Shown: in pieces, positions 18,522 to 29,100 of the stretch
How the letters are laid out: every line of letters starts with the position of its first letter
Numbering within the stretch: the first letter of the stretch is position 1
Notes under the pieces: generated by a model
Databases searched by the model: none
Seen by the model: only the letters and a program-made list of their open reading frames with translations
Told to the model about the DNA's origin: nothing
Origin: Flavobacterium sp. HBTb2-11-1
GTDB taxonomy: Bacteria; Bacteroidota; Bacteroidia; Flavobacteriales; Flavobacteriaceae
Length of the DNA stretch: 64,000 bases
Reading direction: 5' to 3'
NCBI RefSeq assembly: GCF_009826975.1
Contig: NZ_WUMO01000010.1
Coordinates: 92,812 to 156,811 of the forward strand
Position numbers and translations under genes: made by a program

Positions 18522-19502
18522 ATGAAAATAAAAAAATATTTTAGCCTATTAAGTCTATTTTGTGTCTTTATTTGCTGTTCTCAAGAGAAAGAAACCGCGA
18601 AAAAAACGCTTTCAAAAGAGAAACCGATCTTGTTGGCAGATCCAACCATTTTTTATGAAAATGGAGTTTATTATCTGTACGGAACAACGACGGGAGATTT
18701 TCCTAATGGAGAAGGTTTTCAGGTGTACACTTCTTCCGATTTAAAAAAATGGAATGGTCCGTCTGGTGCGCAAAATGGTTTAGCATTAAAAAAAGGAGAT
18801 GCTTACGGAACCAAAGGTTTTTGGGCGCCACAGGTTTTTAAATACAATAATAAATTTTATATGATTTATACCGCCGATGAGAATATTGCCATCGCCAGCA
18901 GTGAAAATCCGATCGGGCCATTTAGAAGCGATTCTAAAGCTCCAATGTTTAATTTGGGTAAACAGATCGATCCTTTCTTTTTTGTTGATCAGGATGGCAA
19001 AAAATACCTTTATCACGTGCGTTTGACTAACGGCAACCGAATTTTTGTGGCAGAATTGAAAGATGATTTGTCTGGAATTAAAGAAGAAACGCTTAAAGAA
19101 TGTATTTCTGGCGTCCTTCCTTGGGAAAATACTCAAAATGTTTCTTGGCCAGTTACAGAAGGGCCAACTGTCTTAAAACATAATGATTTGTATTATTTGA
19201 TTTATTCTGCCAACGATTTTAGAAATCCAGATTATGCAGTGGGGTATGCAACCGCAAAAAGTCCGTTTGGACCTTGGGAAAAAGCGACAGATAGTCCGAT
19301 CATTAGTAAAAAAAATGTTGGAATTAATGGAGTTGGCCACGGCGATGTTTTCTATGATAAAAACGGAAAAATGAAATATGTGCTACATTCTCACTTCAGC
19401 AATAGCGGAGTTTCGCCACGAAAAGCGGCAATTATTGATATTAATTTTGAAGGAAATAAAATCAAAGCAAACGCTAAAAGTTTTGTTTTACTGGAAGAAT
19501 AA
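18522..19502 (+). CDS. GH43 glycosidase, lipoprotein
   Basis: 326 residues with a lipobox (Cys18/Cys19 at ICCSQ) and a single GH43 propeller. The triad is Asp40 in LADPTIF, Asp150 in QIDPFFF and Glu213 in TEGPT, and blade motifs such as FWAPQVFKYNNKFYMIYT are typical. It has no beta-sandwich or CBM extension. GH43 members of this compact type act as arabinofuranosidases, xylosidases or exo-galactanases; sequence alone does not decide. The 197-base leader is longer than other gaps in the locus, so it may have its own promoter, but no clear TAnnTTTG was found. A good terminator follows and marks the end of the PUL. Confidence 0.92.
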   Translation: MKIKKYFSLLSLFCVFICCSQEKETAKKTLSKEKPILLADPTIFYENGVYYLYGTTTGDFPNGEGFQVYTSSDLKKWNGPSGAQNGLALKKGDAYGTKGFWAPQVFKYNNKFYMIYTADENIAIASSENPIGPFRSDSKAPMFNLGKQIDPFFFVDQDGKKYLYHVRLTNGNRIFVAELKDDLSGIKEETLKECISGVLPWENTQNVSWPVTEGPTVLKHNDLYYLIYSANDFRNPDYAVGYATAKSPFGPWEKATDSPIISKKNVGINGVGHGDVFYDKNGKMKYVLHSHFSNSGVSPRKAAIIDINFEGNKIKANAKSFVLLEE

Positions 19503-19529
19503 AACCTTGATTTTAGAGTTGATAACGGG

Positions 19530-19558
19530 AAAAGAGATGCTTGGCGTCTCTTTTTTTT
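19530..19558 (+). terminator. Rho-independent terminator ending the PUL
   Basis: Bases 19530-19539 pair with 19545-19554 (one G-U pair) around a five-base loop, followed by a run of T to 19558. It lies 27 bases after the last GH43 stop codon. Confidence 0.8.
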
Positions 19559-19655
19559 GTTTCATAGAAGAAGAAACTGCAAGTGTTGCTGGAGATATAA
19601 TTTAAAACGTTGCTTATTTCATATCAGATTCGTACATTGTTGAAAATTACAAATC

Positions 19656-20069
19656 ATGACTAAAAAAATAGAAGACTTAATTCCGCATCGTGCCCCATTT
19701 CTTTTTGTGGATGAAATTATTTCTTACACAACAGACACAATCATTGGTTTAAAGACGTTTACAGATAAAGATGCCTGGCTTCAGGGTAGTTTTACGGACT
19801 TTAATTTTGTTCCAGGAACGATTTTAATTGAGGCGATGGCGCAGTGTGGAGGTGCAGGGATAAAGCTTTTAGGAATCGCAGATGGCGTTTTTGGCTTGGT
19901 GAGTTTGGATAATGTTGAGTTTTTTGGAGGTGTTGAGTTTAATAAACTCGTTAAATTTGTGGTAAAAAACATTCGTACGAGCGAAAAAATCATAAAACAA
20001 TCGGGCGAAGCTTTTGATGAAGATAAATTGATTATGAAAGGCGAGTGGATGTGTGTGAAGCTTCAGTGA
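19656..20069 (+). CDS. FabZ-like hotdog protein with altered catalytic site
   Basis: 137 residues matching the 3-hydroxyacyl-ACP dehydratase FabZ fold: IPHRAPFLFVDEI at 9-21 and PGTILIEAMAQCGG at 53-66. In FabZ the dyad is His in GHFPG and Glu 14 residues later. Here the Glu is kept (Glu59) but the His position is Ser45 (QGSFTDFNF), and the HFPG loop is not conserved. The protein may be a non-catalytic or differently acting hotdog, perhaps a thioesterase or an acyl-chain binder. Its promoter context is a 150-base spacer after the PUL terminator. A shared terminator separates it from the convergent OmpA gene. No fatty-acid or polyketide genes adjoin it. Confidence 0.8.
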   Translation: MTKKIEDLIPHRAPFLFVDEIISYTTDTIIGLKTFTDKDAWLQGSFTDFNFVPGTILIEAMAQCGGAGIKLLGIADGVFGLVSLDNVEFFGGVEFNKLVKFVVKNIRTSEKIIKQSGEAFDEDKLIMKGEWMCVKLQ

Positions 20070-20157
20070 GAGAGAGTATAGATGAAAGAGGTGAGAAGAA
20101 AGGTTTTTTTGTTAGATGTTAGAAGAAAGAAGAAAGAAGAAAGACTTGTTTTAGATA

Positions 20158-20190
20158 AAAAAAGCGTCCTTGATTATTGGACGCTTTTTT
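20158..20190. terminator. Bidirectional terminator between convergent genes
   Basis: A perfect 12-bp stem (20158-20169 with 20179-20190, core AGCGTCC/GGACGCT) with a nine-base loop. A- and T-runs on its flanks allow it to end both the hotdog gene and the OmpA-cassette transcript, whose last stop is at 20195. Confidence 0.88.
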
Positions 20191-20194
20191 ATTT

Positions 20195-22123
20195 TTACAT
20201 TTTTGTGATGATGAATTCACTTCGTCGATTGACTTGGTGTTGTGCTTCTGTGCACGGAACTCCATTTGAGCAATTATTGAGCAATTGGGTTTCGCCATAG
20301 CCAATTGCGCTTTCGATTCTTTCGGGAGCAACTCCTTGCGAAATAAGGTAATCTCTTGTGGCTTTTGCTCTTCGGTCAGACAATTCTAGATTGTATCGGT
20401 CGTTGGCACGCGAGTCGGTATGCGATTCGATTTTTATTACAACGGTATTATATTGATACATTAAGAGAACTACTTTATTTAATTCTATCGCAGCATCATA
20501 GCGAATGTCTGATTTGTCTAAATCAAAGTAGATAATTCCGATTTTTATTTTTAAAAGACCATTTTCTCGAACAATCAAGGCAGGATCTAAACCAACTACA
20601 GCTTCGGTTTTTCCAGAGCTGTTTGCGGTTACAATTGCTTTAGTATTGTTGTTATAATTCTCTTTTGAGACTTCGATAGTATAAGGCGTATTGCAATTTA
20701 CATTGTTGTTAAAATCGTATTTTCCGTCGAGTTGCGATACGGTTTCGGTCACTTTTATTCCGTTGCTATTTTTTAACGTTACCATTGCACCAGCAATTCT
20801 GTTGTTTGAGATGGCATCAAAAACATAACCGCCTATCGCTTGATTGCACGATCTTTCAAAAGAATAAATATCGTCATCGCCTTTTCCAGTTTTTCTGTTA
20901 GAACATACAAAACCTTTATTGGTTGACTCGTTAACGATATAGCCAAAATCATCTCTATTACTGTTTAATGGTGCTCCGAGATTGGCTGGCGCACCAAAAG
21001 TGCCATCTGTTAATCGGCTTTCAAATACGTCTAAACCCCCTAAGCCTAAGAATCCGTCAGAAGAAAAATAAAGTGCCTGATCGGTAATATATGGAAACAT
21101 TTCACGGCCAGTTGTATTTATTTTTTCGCCCAAATTTTTAGGTTCAGAGAACTGATTGTTGCCTAAAATATCAACTACAAAAATATCTGTAGAACCAATA
21201 GTTCCTGGCATATCTGAAACAAAATACAGTTTTTTTCCGTCTTTGCTAACCGAAGGATGTCCAACTGAATAATTGTCGCTGTTAAAGGGCAGTTCTTTTA
21301 CATCTTTCCAAGAAACGGTTCCATTACTGTTTTCTGTTGCTGTTGCAGAAAAGATTTTAAGATTATTTATGCCTTTGCTATCGCGTTTCAGCTTTCCGTT
21401 ATAATTATTTCGGGTGAAATAAATCGTTTTTTCGTCTGGAGAAAAGGCAATACAGGCTTCATGATATTTTGTTGTAATGTCTTTTCCAAAACGTTCTTTA
21501 AAAGTGACATTCGACTGCGTTTCGCTGATTTTTCCTAACTGCATATTGAGATAAGGTTGATCGTTCCATCCATATTTTTCAGTTTTATAATATGAAGAAT
21601 CAATTGTGGTAGAGTAAACCAAATCTCCTTTATAGAACATCGGACCAAAATCGGAATAGGCAGAATTAATATCTAGGTTTTCAAGTATAAAAGAAGGCTT
21701 TATATTTTCAATGTCTTCTAGAGTCACATTTTTAAGCGAAAAGTTCTTAGCTCTTGGATCTGTTGATTTTTGTTTTTCAGCAAAGGCTTTCATCCATTTT
21801 TTGGCCAATTCGTAATTTTGAATCCCTTGTAAGGACTGCGCATAGCGAAATAGATATTCGGCTGAAACTTCGTTAGGATAGTCTGCAATTAGTTTTCCGT
21901 ACCATTTTGATGCGCTTGACATTTTGGTATTAAAATAATAAGCGTCTCCAAGCCGTTGCAAGGTTTCTTTAGAAGCATCTCCATTGCCTACAGAAAGCTC
22001 GTAGGATTTTGCGGCTTCCACGTAATACATCTTATCAAAAAGAGCATCGGCAGTTTTGTTTTTGGTTTGTGAATAAATCAGCTGTATAACCAATAATGCG
22101 AGTATAGTAATTGTTCTTTTCAT
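20195..22123 (-). CDS. OmpA-family protein with TPR and PD40 repeats, type IX cassette
   Basis: 642 residues. After a signal peptide (~18, ending IYSQ) come TPR-like helices (~20-130), PD40/WD40-like blades (~150-430; AFSPDEKTIYFTRN, SVSKDGKKLYFVSD, YFSSDGFLGLGGLDVF), a carboxypeptidase-regulatory-like domain (~435-520) and a C-terminal OmpA peptidoglycan-binding domain. The OmpA landmarks IYFDLDKSDIR, ESHTDSRANDRYNLELSDRRA and NRRSEF are intact. Proteins of this architecture tie outer-membrane type IX machinery to the cell wall and commonly follow PorP/SprF genes. It is the third gene of the adhesin cassette, 12 bases after the SprF-like gene. PorE-like anchoring is the likely role, by analogy. 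Confidence 0.93.
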   Translation of the reverse strand: MKRTITILALLVIQLIYSQTKNKTADALFDKMYYVEAAKSYELSVGNGDASKETLQRLGDAYYFNTKMSSASKWYGKLIADYPNEVSAEYLFRYAQSLQGIQNYELAKKWMKAFAEKQKSTDPRAKNFSLKNVTLEDIENIKPSFILENLDINSAYSDFGPMFYKGDLVYSTTIDSSYYKTEKYGWNDQPYLNMQLGKISETQSNVTFKERFGKDITTKYHEACIAFSPDEKTIYFTRNNYNGKLKRDSKGINNLKIFSATATENSNGTVSWKDVKELPFNSDNYSVGHPSVSKDGKKLYFVSDMPGTIGSTDIFVVDILGNNQFSEPKNLGEKINTTGREMFPYITDQALYFSSDGFLGLGGLDVFESRLTDGTFGAPANLGAPLNSNRDDFGYIVNESTNKGFVCSNRKTGKGDDDIYSFERSCNQAIGGYVFDAISNNRIAGAMVTLKNSNGIKVTETVSQLDGKYDFNNNVNCNTPYTIEVSKENYNNNTKAIVTANSSGKTEAVVGLDPALIVRENGLLKIKIGIIYFDLDKSDIRYDAAIELNKVVLLMYQYNTVVIKIESHTDSRANDRYNLELSDRRAKATRDYLISQGVAPERIESAIGYGETQLLNNCSNGVPCTEAQHQVNRRSEFIITKM

Positions 22124-22135
22124 AGACTATCCGTA

Positions 22136-23059
22136 TTAAAAGAATCTTGGTGATTTTAATCCTTTTTTGCGTGAAACGAGTTCAAAACGAAGCATGATTT
22201 CGTGTGTGCCACTATTGTAATTCTGCAGAGCCGTTGTGGTGTAATCATAGGCATAACCAGCCATAATCATTGGCGTTATCTGTATTCCGACCAAACCGCT
22301 TACAGAGTCTGAAGTGCGATAAGAAGCTCCCAGCGTTATTGCATTGTTGAACATGAAATTTGCTGAAAAATCGGCAATAATTGGTGCGCCAGCAACGTAT
22401 TTTACCAAGACGGCTGGTTTGAATTTTGTATGTGCCGAAAGATCAAAAACAATACCTCCAATAAGATATACGTGTATTCTCTGATTGACTAGATCATCGC
22501 TGATATCATCGTAGGTATAGCGTTCACGTGTCATGAAATTCGGAATCGAAAGCCCGATATAATCTCTTTCTCCATGCCAGTATAGTCCAGCACCTACAAC
22601 AGGTAAAAATTTATTGGTAATGTTTTCTCGAAATTGGGAATCAGGGTCTTTGTGGCTTCCTTTAGACCAGTCAATATTAATAACACGCCCGCCGCCTTTT
22701 AATCCGAATGAGAGCTTATGTGTTTCACCAGATTTGATGGTATAAGAGAAGTTAGCATCTAAATACTGCTCTTCTGTAGGTCCGATTTCTTCATTTATAA
22801 TTGAGATTCCAAGACCGACATTTTTTCCGAGTGGAGTGTCTAATGAAAAACTTTGAGTATCTGGAGCGCCTTCAATACCAACCCACTGCGTTCTTAAAAG
22901 ACCAGTTATGGTTAAATGTCCAAGAGATCCAGCATAAGCTGAGTTTACGGTCATTGTATTATACATATATTGAGTGTATTGCGGGTCCTGTTGTGCAAAG
23001 GCTCCATATACCGAGAATAGAGTTATTATCGCGAAAACCTTTTTTATATTTTTAATCAT
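22136..23059 (-). CDS. PorP/SprF-family type IX secretion outer-membrane protein
   Basis: 307 residues from ATG 23059. The longer frame from 23101 would precede the signal peptide with 14 extra residues. The leader ends GAFAQ, and the mature start QDPQYTQYMYN...NSAYAG is the family signature. A beta-barrel follows (GLRTQWVGIEG-type segment, GGGRVINIDW, ITLGASYR, AGYAYDY). SprF in Flavobacterium johnsoniae is required for secretion of the adhesin SprB, encoded beside it. Here the gene lies just downstream of a giant adhesin with a type B sorting domain, so it is probably that adhesin's dedicated export or anchoring partner. The family is clear; the partner assignment is inference from position. 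Confidence 0.93.
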   Translation of the reverse strand: MIKNIKKVFAIITLFSVYGAFAQQDPQYTQYMYNTMTVNSAYAGSLGHLTITGLLRTQWVGIEGAPDTQSFSLDTPLGKNVGLGISIINEEIGPTEEQYLDANFSYTIKSGETHKLSFGLKGGGRVINIDWSKGSHKDPDSQFRENITNKFLPVVGAGLYWHGERDYIGLSIPNFMTRERYTYDDISDDLVNQRIHVYLIGGIVFDLSAHTKFKPAVLVKYVAGAPIIADFSANFMFNNAITLGASYRTSDSVSGLVGIQITPMIMAGYAYDYTTTALQNYNSGTHEIMLRFELVSRKKGLKSPRFF

Positions 23060-23114
23060 AGCCAATTCTATTTTGATTAATCCTATTCTTAAACTTGTCA
23101 TTTTCTGGATGGCT

Positions 23115-26100
23115 TTATTTAAGGTAAACCCATCCAGAGGTTTTTTTAGATCCGTCTCCTAAATCGAGAATATAGAAATAGGTGCCTTCAGGAAGCGTTT
23201 TGGCAGAGCCGTCTGCTTTTCCGTCCCAAGTGTTTTTATAGCCTTTTTGGTAGTAAACCAAATTACCCCAGCGGTTAAATATCTCCAATTGATTATTAGG
23301 ATACCTTTCTATACAATCAATATAGAAGAAGTCGTTCTGGCCGTCATCATTTGGTGAAAACTCATTGTAAATTTTCAGACAGTTTGGCGAAACGGTAGCG
23401 CTATCTTGGTTGTTTGCCGAATTGGTGTCTATCTGATCGAGTTTGACTAAATGTGCTGTATTTAAATAATCATTGAAATCGACTACTTTAACCGTTAAAG
23501 CCAACGTTTGTGAAGCTCCAGTGTTAATTGATGGAATATCCCAGATGCCTGTTTTAGGATCATAAGTTCCTGATGTTGCAGTTGAACTTACAAATGAATA
23601 TCCTTTCGGCAGCTGATCTTGAATTTCAACGTTTGTTGCTGCTAGGTTACCTAGATTTGAAGCTGTGATGGTAAAGGTTGCCTGAGTATCCATAGGAACA
23701 TCTGTTTTGTCTACTTCTTTGTCGATGGCTACATCCGTAGAAGGGACATTTATAGATTCAGAGTCTTCGTCATCTTCGCTTTGATCTCCATTATCGTTGT
23801 TTGGAGTTGAATCAGGATCAAATTGATTACTTGCTGTAATTTGTGCAATATTGACATAATCTACAGCTTCAAGTCCAAGCGGATTGGCAACAGTGGCCTG
23901 ATAGGTTAATGTAATACCGCCAACAGGAACAGTTAAGTTTACCCATTTAATGGTATTTAAACTAAAAATACCGCCATTGTTAATATTAGAAATGTTTTTA
24001 TAGCCAAGCGGAATAACATCTTCAACGGCAACACCAGTTGCTGTACTCGGTCCTTCATTGTTAAGCTGTAATGTGAATGTTACAACTTCGTCAAAATTAG
24101 CGTTTTTATTGCTGGCTGTTTTTTCCAAACTTAAATCGGCAACAGCAACATTAATGGTTAAGCTGTCATAATCGTCTTCTGTTGTTACTCCGTTGTTTGG
24201 AGTCGAATCTGGATCAGGCAGATTACTAGCAACCACTTCGGTTTCATTAGTGTATTCATTTGCAGCTCCAGAAGGAGGGTTTACACGAGTATAGATATCT
24301 AGTGATTGATCGGTGCCATTTACAATATTGCCAACATTCCAAACTCCTGTAACATAATTGTATAAACCGCTCGTCGGACTGCTGGTTAAATAGGTAAACC
24401 CCGGAGGAAGCAGATCTTTAACCATTACACCGCTTGCATTTGCAGGTCCATCGTTTTTAACTGTCACTGTGAAAATAACGGTTTCACCAACATCATAAAC
24501 TTTATTTTGATTCAATGCCGTTTTAGTGATTGATAAATCTGCCATCACAATTACTGGAGTAACAGAAATACTGTCGTAATCGTCTTCGGTAGTAATTCCG
24601 TTTCCTGGTGTACTATCAGGATCAAATTGGTCTGAGGTCATGATTTCGGCAATGTTCAAATACTCATCTGGTGTATTAGTTGGACTTTTCACATTAACAT
24701 TTAATAACAAAGTATGGCTGTTTCCTGGCAGAATGATTCCTGGATTCCATTCGCCTGTAAAACGATCGTAGGTTCCAGAAGTTGAATTGTAAAAGATATA
24801 ATCGTATCCAGAAGGAAGAATGTCTTTTACAGTTACGCCAGTAGCGTTACTAGGACCTGAGTTTGTAACTGTAATTGAGAATGTGATCAGTGAGCCTACA
24901 TTTGGCGTAAGAATGTTGTTAATCACTCTTTTTTCAATAGAAAGATCGGCTACTGCTGGAACTGGACTTAATAATACAGAACTGATGTCATCTTCACCGC
25001 TGACATTGTTATTTGGCGTTGAATCAGGATCCAATTCATTAGAAGCATAAACTTCAGCAATGTTTTGGTAGTCTCCAGTTGGATTAACTTTTACGCCTAT
25101 TTGTAAGGATTCAGAAGCTCCACTTGGTATAGTGCCAATATCCCAAATTCCATTTGTTTCGTAATATTGTCCAGATGTAGAACTGTACACCACATATTCG
25201 TAACCGCTTGGTAGCATATCAATTACTTTTACTCCTGTAGCATCCTGCGGACCGCTGTTGGTTACTGTTATTTGGAATGTAATGGTTGCTCCGAATATTG
25301 GACTTAAATTGCCGCCAATTACCGCTTTTACAAGAGATAAATCTGCCATTGGAGGAACAGGAACAGTTGCAATTTCTGCATAATCATTTTCAGTAGTAAC
25401 TCCGTTGTTTGGAGTTGAGTTTGGATCAGATAGACTACTTGCAGTGACTTCGGCAGTATTTAAATAATTGCCAGTTGCATTTACAATAGCAGTTAATTGC
25501 AGTGTCTGAGAATCTCCATTAACTAAAGAACCAATATTCCATTTTCCTGTGGTGCTGTTGTAAGTTCCTTTTGTTGCTGTAAAACCGCTAAAGGTATATC
25601 CCGTAGGCAATAAGTCGGTCACTTCAACTCCAGAAGTATCCTGCGGGCCGTTATTCGAAACAATGATTTCAAAAGTTACCGATGATCCAATTAATGGAGT
25701 AGGATTATTAACTGTTTTAGTTAAAGATAAATCTGCAGATTGTCCTAGCGGAGCCGTTGTAGCTGTTTCATAATCATTTTCAGTAGGAACGCCGTTGCCT
25801 GGTGTTGAATTTGGATCTGGTAAATTGCTGGCAGTTACTTCTGCAATATTGGTATAATCTCCTGTAGGATTTACAGTAGCAGTTATTCTTAGAACTTGCG
25901 AATCTCCATTTAAAAATGTGCCAATTGTCCATTTTCCTGTTGCAGCATTATAAACTCCTTTTGTGGCACTATAAGTAACAAAAGTATAGCCAGTAGGTAA
26001 TAAATCTGTCACTTCTACACCAGAAGTATTCTGCGGACCGTTGTTGGTAGCAATTATTTCAAAAATAACTGATGAACCTACTAATGGGGTTGCGTTGTTA

Positions 26101-29100
26101 ACCGTTTTAGTTAATGATAAATCTGCCGCTTGAGCATTTGGAGTAACTGTTGCCGTTGCGTAATCGTCTTCTGTAGTGACGCTGTTATTTGGAGTCGAAT
26201 CAGGATCAGGAAGTGCGCTTGCCGTTACTTCGGCAACGTTTACATAATTTCCTGTAGGATTTACTACAGCGAGAATCTGTAAAGTTTCTGATTTCCCATT
26301 AATTAGATTGCCAACTGTCCATAATCCTGTTGTCGGATTATAGGTTCCTGTAGAAATGGTAAAATTAGAGTAGGTATAGCCACTTGGGAGTAAATCGGTA
26401 ACCGTTACGCCCGAGGTATCTTGCGGACCGTTATTGGTCACAATTATTTCAAAAGTAACTAAGGAACCGACTAACGGATTGCTGTTATTTACAGTTTTGG
26501 TTAATGATAAATCTGCTATTTGTGCTGTTGGCGCAATAGTAGCTGTTGCATAATCATTTTCTGTAGGAACGCCATTGTTGGGTGTCGAATTAGGATCTGG
26601 AAGGTCGGCAGTAGTTACTTCTGCAATATTAAGATAATCGCCAGAAACGTTTACTAAAGCTGTAATTTGCAATGTTTCAGATTCTCCATTTGCTAAATTA
26701 CCAACATTCCACAATCCTGTAGCCGGATTATAAGTGCCAGTAGAAAGTGTAAAACCACTATAGGTATAACCAGAAGGCAATAAGTCAGTTATTTGAACTC
26801 CTGAATTGTCTTGCGGACCATTATTGGTTACAACAACTGTAAAAGTAACTGATGAACCCGCTAATGGGGTTGCATTATTTACCGTTTTGGTTAAAGACAA
26901 ATCAGAAGATTGGGCTGTTGGAGTGACTGTTGCTGTTGCATAATCGTCTTCTGTAGTAACTCCGTTATTCGGAGTAGAATCGGGATCAGGCTGACTGCTA
27001 GCTGTAATTTCGGCAGTATTTGTATAATTTCCCGCAGCATTAACTACAGCATTTATTTGTAAAGTATGATTTGATGCAACAGGCATATTTCCAACTGACC
27101 AAAGTCCTGTTACGGCATCATAACTTCCAGCTGTTGCGGTGTAAGATGCATAGGTGTAGCCTGAGGGCAATAAATCGGTTACTGCTACATTATCTGTGGC
27201 TTGCGGTCCTGCGTTATTTACCTGAAGGCTAAAAGTTACTTGTGAACCCACAAGAGGCGTAGTATTGCTTACTGTTTTAGTTAATGATAAATCGGCCGAT
27301 GTTGCTATTGGTGTTGTTGAAGCTTCAGCATAATCGTCTTCAGTTGTAATTCCGTTGTTTGGAGTAGAATCTGGATCTGGCTGGCTGCTTGCTGTGATTT
27401 CGGCGCTGTTAGTATAATTTCCTGTGGTATTAACGGAAGCTGTTATTTGCAATGTATAAGAATCTGAAACAGGCATATTTCCAACATCCCAAAGCCCTGT
27501 TGCAGAATCATAAGTTCCTGTTGTTGCGCTGTATGATACATAAGTATAACCTGAAGGCAATAAATCGGTAACCATTACGCCGTTTGCTTCTTGCGGTCCA
27601 GAATTTGTTACTTGAACGCTGAATGTTACTAAAGAGCCCACTAAAGGAGTAGTATTACTCACTGTTTTAGTTAGCGATAAATCTGCTGATGTTGGAATTG
27701 GTGTTGTTGTCACTTCTGCGTAATCATCTTCTGTTGTGATTCCGTTATTTGGTGTCGAATCAGGATCAGGAAGATTTGCAGCGGTAACTTCAGCTGTATT
27801 AAGATAAATGCCACTTGGATTAACTCGGGCTACAATTTGAAGCGTTTCAGAATCGCCAGTCTCTAAATTGCCAACAGTCCATATCCCTGTAATATTGTCA
27901 TAAGTCCCTGTAGAAATGGTAGATCCTGTAAATGTATATCCAGAAGGAAGAATGTCTGTTACCTGCACCCCAAAATTATCCTGAGGTCCATTATTCGTTA
28001 CCACAACTTCAAAAGTAACTAGAGAGCCTACTAATGGTGTTACATTGTTAACTGTTTTAGTTAATGATAAGTCAGAAGATTGCGGAATAGGAGTAGTTGT
28101 AGCTGTTCCATAATCATCTTCTGTAGGCACTCCGTTATTTGGTGTTGAGTCAGGATCTGGAGTATCGCTATTGGTCACTTCTGCAATATTGGTATAATCT
28201 CCTGTTAGGTTAACTATCGCATTTATCTGTAATGTTTCAGACTCACTGCTCTCCAATATGTCAAGAGTCCATAAACCAGTTGTACTGTCATAAGTTCCGC
28301 TTGTTGCATTAAAAGTAGCAAAAGTATATCCTGAAGGCAATAAGTCAGTAACCTGCACTTGAGCAGCATCCTGCGGGCCACTGTTTGTAGTAATAATGGT
28401 GAAAGTAACCATAGAACCAACCAGTGGTGTTGTATTGCTTACTGTTTTTGTTAATGATAAATCTGCAGATGGAGGTATAGGAGTTAAGACCACATTATCT
28501 TCATCGTCTTCACTCTGATCTCCATCGTCATTATTGGGTGTACTGTCAGGATCAGGAAGGTCACTGGCTGTTACTTGCGTTATATTAGTATAATCTCCTG
28601 TAGGCAATACTTTTGCATCTAAAATAAGTGATTCTGTAACGCCATTATCGACTGTGCCAACATTCCATATTCCAGTAGTACTGTCATATGTTCCAGCAGA
28701 CGAACTATAATTTACGTATTCAAAACCAGAAGGCAATAAATCAGTTACCTGTACTCCAGTTGCATTATTTGGACCGCCATTTGTTATTTTAAGTTCAAAC
28801 GAAACTTGACTTCCAACCACAGGACTTGTATTGCCAGCTACAACATTTTTAACCAAAGACAAATCAGCAGAAGGACCGATAAAAGTAATTTCGGCATCGT
28901 CTTGATCATCTTCAGTAGGAATATTGTTGTTTGGAACACTGTCAGGATCAGGCAAATCGCTGGTTATGACTTGGGCAACATTCAGATAATTCCCTAAAGG
29001 ATTAACAATAGCGTTGAAAGTTAGATTTATATTTGAATTGGCCGGAAGATATAGATTTCTCCATTCTAGAGTGGCAGTAGCCACCTGATAGGTTCCACCG

